From Moringa oleifera (lineage: Eukaryota > Streptophyta > Magnoliopsida > Brassicales > Moringaceae): a DNA stretch of 64,000 bases. Below, in pieces: positions 59,086 through 64,000 of this stretch (the first letter of the stretch is position 1; every line of letters begins with the position of its first letter). The stretch covers positions 1,862,501 through 1,926,500 of the forward strand of contig JAJFZO010000034.1 of NCBI GenBank assembly GCA_021397835.1, written 5' to 3'. The translations under genes were made by a program, and so were the position numbers. The notes under the pieces are model-generated. The model worked only from the letters and a program-made list of their open reading frames with translations. It was not told the DNA's origin and did not search any database.

Positions 59086-62000
59086 ATGAAGTCTTCAACC
59101 CGGCTTGATTCAGCTGTCTTTCAGCTTACTCCCACTCGGACCAGGTTTTTTATTTTTTCTGTGATAAGTGGGTAAATTAGCTTTCTAGTTTTTATTTTGA
59201 TGGTTGTTAGGCTTTAGCTGTTATTAAATGGTTCCCTTCTTGTTCTTGAAATGTTATTAAAGATTTTTTTCTGCTGTAGAGTAGGAAAGTTCTATGTTTT
59301 TTACTGGTACTTTATTTAATGGAAATTTACTTATATATCGATCTGAAGTATGGTTAATCTTTTCTATCTCTTGGAAACTTAATCATCTTATTTGATAACA
59401 TGTTGGTATTCTTTGGTGGGTTGTTTGCTTTATGGCTTATTTACTAAATTTATAGTTTTTTCCTTTTTTTTTAAGTGTTCTTTTATGTGCAGCCTTTCTT
59501 TGTATTTAAAGTGTGATTTTTGTTTTTTTGGTTATTGGATGATTATTTAAAAGTACTGAAATGAATGGTATTGCTTTGGCAAAAGTTTAGGTTCTGTTGA
59601 AGCTTTTCTTAAAATTTGGAGTTTTATCAATTTAGTTGGACATTTTTGTTGATTATGGGTGTTAGCATTTTCAAAGCTTAATTGATGTTCTGATCAGATT
59701 TTAAAGCTGAATTCATTGAAGGGTACATGTTACTGTATGTTTCTCCCATTGCAATTGAGACTCACTGTGCAGATATGCTTTTAATCTGAAATCCTTTTGG
59801 AAACCTGACTTTTACATTCTCATATTCATTAGGTGTGATTTGTTGATATCTGCTAATGGGAAGATGGAAAAGATAGCTTCAGGTTTGCTAAATCCATTTC
59901 TTGCCCACTTGAAGACTGCACAAGAGCAAATGGCAAAAGGCGGTTATTCAATTATCCTTGAACCAGAGCCTGGTAGTGATGCAACATGGTTCACAAAAGG
60001 AACAGTAGAAAGGTTTGTGTTTTTGTTGATGCTCCTTTCTTGCAGTGGCCGTCACCATACTCTGAACTTGTCTAGGTTTGCTCTGTTTAGTTGAGAATAC
60101 TTTGTGAAACTTAGTACTTTTATAGTGTAGTTAGCTAATTCTTGGTGGTGCTTAGTGAATGTCTGATTTCTTAGTAAACTTAAGGAGACTTTGAAGTAAT
60201 TCCTATAGTTAATATGCTGTTGAATGCCAGTTTGCTGTAGTCAGAAGGACTCTTCCTGGAAGCAGTTTATTTCTTTAAAAAGAAAGAATGAAACTATTGT
60301 CATGAAGTGATGGAATATAGTTTACACTGCTCTTGAAAATTTAAGGAGCATTACAATGTTAATTATGCATCAGATTAGGACTCGAATATGCTTTAGAAAG
60401 ATGATGAAAAACACTGAGTATGCCTGGTGAGTTTGATGCAACCGGGCACCTGGAAGGCTTTTGGTCTGTCAGGACTCAAGAAATCTATTTTTAGCTAGTT
60501 TTGATTGTAGTCTGCTCTGGTAAAACATTACGATAAGGGAAGAAATTTTTATTTTTTTTGGGTCCTTGCTAGGGGATAAAAGTTAGCAATTATGGGGAAA
60601 AAAATCATCTTGAAATAGTATTTGATAAAATACACTATATGCTACTGATGGAATGATGCGGACAGGGCATCTACTGCTCTTCTAGTTCTCTCTTCTTTTT
60701 TTCTTTTCTTTTTGTCCAATAGGAAAGGATTGCTAGACCTAGAGGAAAATTTTCTCTCTTTTTTGCCACACATTGCATCAGCAATAGTTTTTGTTGGCAG
60801 CATCTGCAATATCATTGATATCACTAAAGTATCATCTATCATAGCTTTTTCTTCATTGCTGATCAGTATATGGATGAGTGTTAATGACTTGAGATCCCAC
60901 AAAGCGATATCTTGATCATTTTTTGTTTTTGAGGTTTCCATTAATTTATGCCAGACCATTTGGCATCACTTGTACATTAATACTCAACATTAATACTTTT
61001 CAAGAGAGTTTCTTATTTGTTTTGCTAAAAATTCTTTTCCTATGATCTAGTGCTGAAATCTGGAGTTTTTCCCTATTTTGAACTTGCAAAGAGAAATTGG
61101 GGCTATATTTACACTAGTTTTCCCAGGAAATTGACTTGGGAGAGTAATCTTTTTTTTCCCTCTTTTTCTAGGTTTGTTCGCTTTGTTAGCACTCCAGAAG
61201 TCCTGGAACGGGTGTATACTGTGGAAACTGAGATCTTACAGATGGAGGAGGCAATTGCAATTCAAAGCAACAATGATATAGGGTTAAGTGCTGTAAGTAA
61301 GCTTTTTGAGAGTTCTGTGATCTGTTTGCTATAGAGACCAATTTCAGTTGTCCTTCATGTGACAGGTAGAAGATCACCAAACAAAACCTGTGGAAAGCAT
61401 TGAAGGTACTGTTTGCATATCCTACTTGGTGTCCCTATTGTGATAGATTAAGATGTGTTCTGAATTTCTGTCATTGTTGTGCTACGCTGCATTATGCTTG
61501 TAGATGCTGATGTGTTTTTCTCGTTTTTTCTGTGTATACTTTTTCTGTGAGCTTCAATGCTCCACAATTTTTTTTTTAAGATTTAATGGTTTTTGACATT
61601 TACTCCTAATAACATTAAACAACTTTATACAGGGAGCAAGCCTTTGTTGGATCCTAGTGAAGAAAAAGCCATTGTCCTTTATAAGGTTACTAAGCACTAA
61701 CTGGTTCCTCAGTGCATGAAACATAATTTGGAAATCTTTTTCTCATAAAACTACATTTTGAAAAATTCTCTTTAACTTTGTTTCCTTGAATATTTGGCAG
61801 CCTGGGTCACATCCACCAGGAGTAAATGGGTCCACTGTGCAGGAAGGAGATTCAAAGTATGTATCCCCTTGGTTACATGGGTTAACTATTATTATACAAA
61901 AACAACCATTAGTGAAGGACCATGCACAGACAATAATGAATGCTATCTATATGGTCACTTTAAATCTGTATTGTCAGACCCATCCATCCTGTGGCTCCTG

Positions 62001-64000
62001 GAAGTTCCAACTCTGACAAGTGAACTAGGGATGTGATGGGCTGGCTCGGTTTTGTGCTACTTAAGCCAATTCAGCAGCTCACTCACAACTATCTTTACTC
62101 CTGCAAATAAGAAGTATCTTCCATGTTTGCTAATTATATCTTGGTTTTCTTTCATCATCTGTGCAAACAAGGCGTTTCTGGTTTTAGAGAAAGGAGTCTT
62201 TCTTTTTAAAGAAAGAAAAAGAAATAGAAAGGGGAGTAGTGTATTCATCATAATAAAGTGATTTCAAAATTATACAAAAGTGATTTGTGCCTTTATGTTA
62301 AATTGGCTGTAATTACTCCTTGATTTTCTTAATAGTCAATCACATATTGAATTTGATTTGTATGTTGTTAGAGTTCAACTCTTGAAAGTCCTGGAGACAA
62401 GGAAGACTGTGTTGCAGAAAGAACAAGGCATGGCCTTTGCACGTGCTGCAGCTGCTGGTTTTGACATTGATCACATGGCACCATTGATGTCATTTTCTGA
62501 AAGTTTTGGAGCCACACGTTTAATGTAAGCAGTTTGTCTTCTAAGCAGCATTCTTTTCATTGACATTAACCCCATGGAGTTTTACCTCAATCAGAATTCT
62601 CTTAATATCTGGTGAATGCAACTTTGGTATACCTTTGATGATTGAGGTGCTCAGTTGATCTTTTTCTCCTATAAATGAGCTTCGATTTTGTATTCTAAAA
62701 TTCTAATGCCTTCAAAAAATTAAAGGATTTTTCTTTCAATAGTCTATTATTGATTATACCAATTGGATTTAGTACGAAGTAGTGCAGATTTTGGCATCAC
62801 TTTTTGGGGGATTGGATATTATATGGAGTTATGTCATGTTCTTGCCTTTTCATGATGTACCCCATTTTTGAAGCTTGATATCAAACTTTGGGTGAAGTAA
62901 TGATAGCAAAAGTTGTTCTTAGTATGCAGTTCGAATGGGTTAAATTTATATTGAATAAAGTCTAAAAGGGTGTAGACTGGGGACAAAGCCCAACTTTTTT
63001 GACGTATCATCTCCTTCACCAACCTTGGGGCAAAATAATGTGTTTGTTGATCATTTCCTTACATATATCAATGCCACAGGGATGCTTGCGTAAGATTTAT
63101 GGATTTATGGAAAAGGAAGCATGAAACTGGCCAATGGCTTGAAATTGAAGCAGCTGAAGCAAGGTCAGATTTCTCTGCCATGAATGCATCAGGCATCGTG
63201 CTTGCAAATGTCGTCAACAAGCAAAATGGATCCAGGGAAGTCTGTCCTGACACTCCAGAAAATAATGGGAAAGCAAGTATTCACACAAGCATAGGTATGA
63301 GGGAGTTGTTCCAGTGTTTTTTTCATGTTGTGGCAAGTGCGTGTTAGAATATGTGCTTACTTTGTCTAGGTACATGGATATGCATGTGAGCTTGCATCTG
63401 TGCATGTTATGCATGTGTATATGGCCATGATATCTATTCATGGCTGCTGAATCTGAGGTTCAATGTGGAGGGACACTGTTCAATCTTTCTTTCCTTTTCG
63501 TGGAAGGGAGATGAGGGTGTGCTTCTGTTTTGTGCTGTATTAGATTGGAGAGTTTGTACTTACATCTCCTCCCATAGATCACATGATATAAACAAATGAA
63601 ACTCCAGTGCAGGTTTAAGGTCTGAAAAGGCATCTAATGTGAAAGTGCATGCCTGCAAAATATAGAATCAGATATTCTTCCTTCATGCTTTACTGTAATT
63701 GATGCATCAATTATGTGCTTGACATAAACATCAACACTTTTAATATTTTCTTGATGTTTGAGTTCAAAAAAGTAATGGTACTTCCATGTCCAGATGAGAA
63801 GGCTTCCACTGATCATCAACCAACTGGCAACCCAGAGTATTTTCAAGGCCAGTTTCCACATCCTATGTTTCCCCACTGGCCTGTTCATTCTCCTCCCGGT
63901 TCCTTACCAGTCTTTCAAGGATATCCTGTGCAAGGAATGCCTTACTATCCAGGAAGCCCATTCTTCAGCCCACCTTATCAAGCTGTGGAGGATCGTAGAC
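59086..64000 (+). CDS. COP1-interacting protein 7-like protein, 5' part (nine exons seen, runs off the window)
   Basis: Exons are 59086-59144, 59833-60012, 61172-61292, 61366-61405, 61633-61685, 61801-61856, 62372-62524, 63080-63294 and 63794 to the window edge. All introns are GT-AG, and phases join into one open frame of about 361 residues. The start [20 protein letters not shown] is the conserved N-terminus of plant proteins annotated as related to COP1-interacting protein 7. Further family blocks are [74 protein letters not shown] and [20 protein letters not shown]. The last visible exon is Pro/Tyr/Phe-rich ([15 protein letters not shown]). CIP7 itself is a nuclear factor that interacts with the light-signalling ubiquitin ligase COP1. 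The exact role of this paralogue group is less known. Exons appear intact. Confidence 0.88.

Noticed and set aside
1..64000. CRISPR arrays, bacterial operons, tRNA or rRNA genes
   Set aside because: Direct repeats here are tandem without unique spacers, the genes have introns, and no tRNA or rRNA sequence was recognised by eye. A tRNA scan would be needed to exclude a degenerate one.

Overview
The window looks like nuclear DNA from a core eudicot plant. It is strongly AT-rich, its genes have GT-AG introns, and it carries the usual plant transposon families (Ty1/copia, Ty3/gypsy, hAT, MULE, CACTA). The two clear spliced genes match land-plant families (an ENTH-domain protein and a COP1-interacting-protein-7-like protein). 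I cannot name the species. All identifications come from reading the sequence and recalled family features; no database search was run.

Layout. 0-5.9 kb holds decayed retroelements (a Ty3/gypsy integrase tail on the minus strand, an eight-copy ~76-bp tandem array, and an unclassified retroelement with a primer-binding-site-like motif). 5.9-9.4 kb is duplication unit A with a small intronless C2H2 zinc-finger gene. 9.7-10.7 kb holds a gene fragment with an 81-bp direct duplication. 11.4-12.9 kb is a MULE transposase remnant and 14.4-17.5 kb a copia remnant. 18.8-22.5 kb is an almost complete but dead hAT element with recognisable target-site duplications. 22.9-25.8 kb is duplication unit B with a second zinc-finger gene. 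27.2-31.9 kb looks like a gypsy element with a 3' tandem array and an opposite-strand coding relic. 34.0-35.2 kb is a gene-less third duplication copy (C), butted against a CACTA-like terminus. 36.3-37.35 kb is a third, longer zinc-finger gene. 38.9-41.7 kb is a CACTA element and 42.1-45.3 kb another copia remnant. 46.2-47.6 kb is the four-exon ENTH gene. 50.7-54.6 kb carries repeats and a second CACTA relic (DUF4216-like domain). 59.1-64.0 kb is the 5' part of the COP1-interacting-protein-like gene, which runs off the window.

The most distinctive content is the zinc-finger cluster. It has three intronless genes and one gene-less remnant within about 30 kb. Each protein has one N-terminal C2H2 finger, a long Pro/Gln-rich disordered middle and, near the C-terminus, an acidic segment around a SUMO-interacting-motif-like core (VIDLS in gene 1, IIDLT in gene 3, decayed to VTDIS in gene 2). 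Only gene 3 also ends in an EAR-type LxLxLxL repression motif and carries seven 18-residue Gln-rich repeats. I infer small DNA-binding or SUMO-linked transcriptional regulators; I do not recognise a named family. The rest of the window is mainly transposon debris around two conserved housekeeping-type genes.
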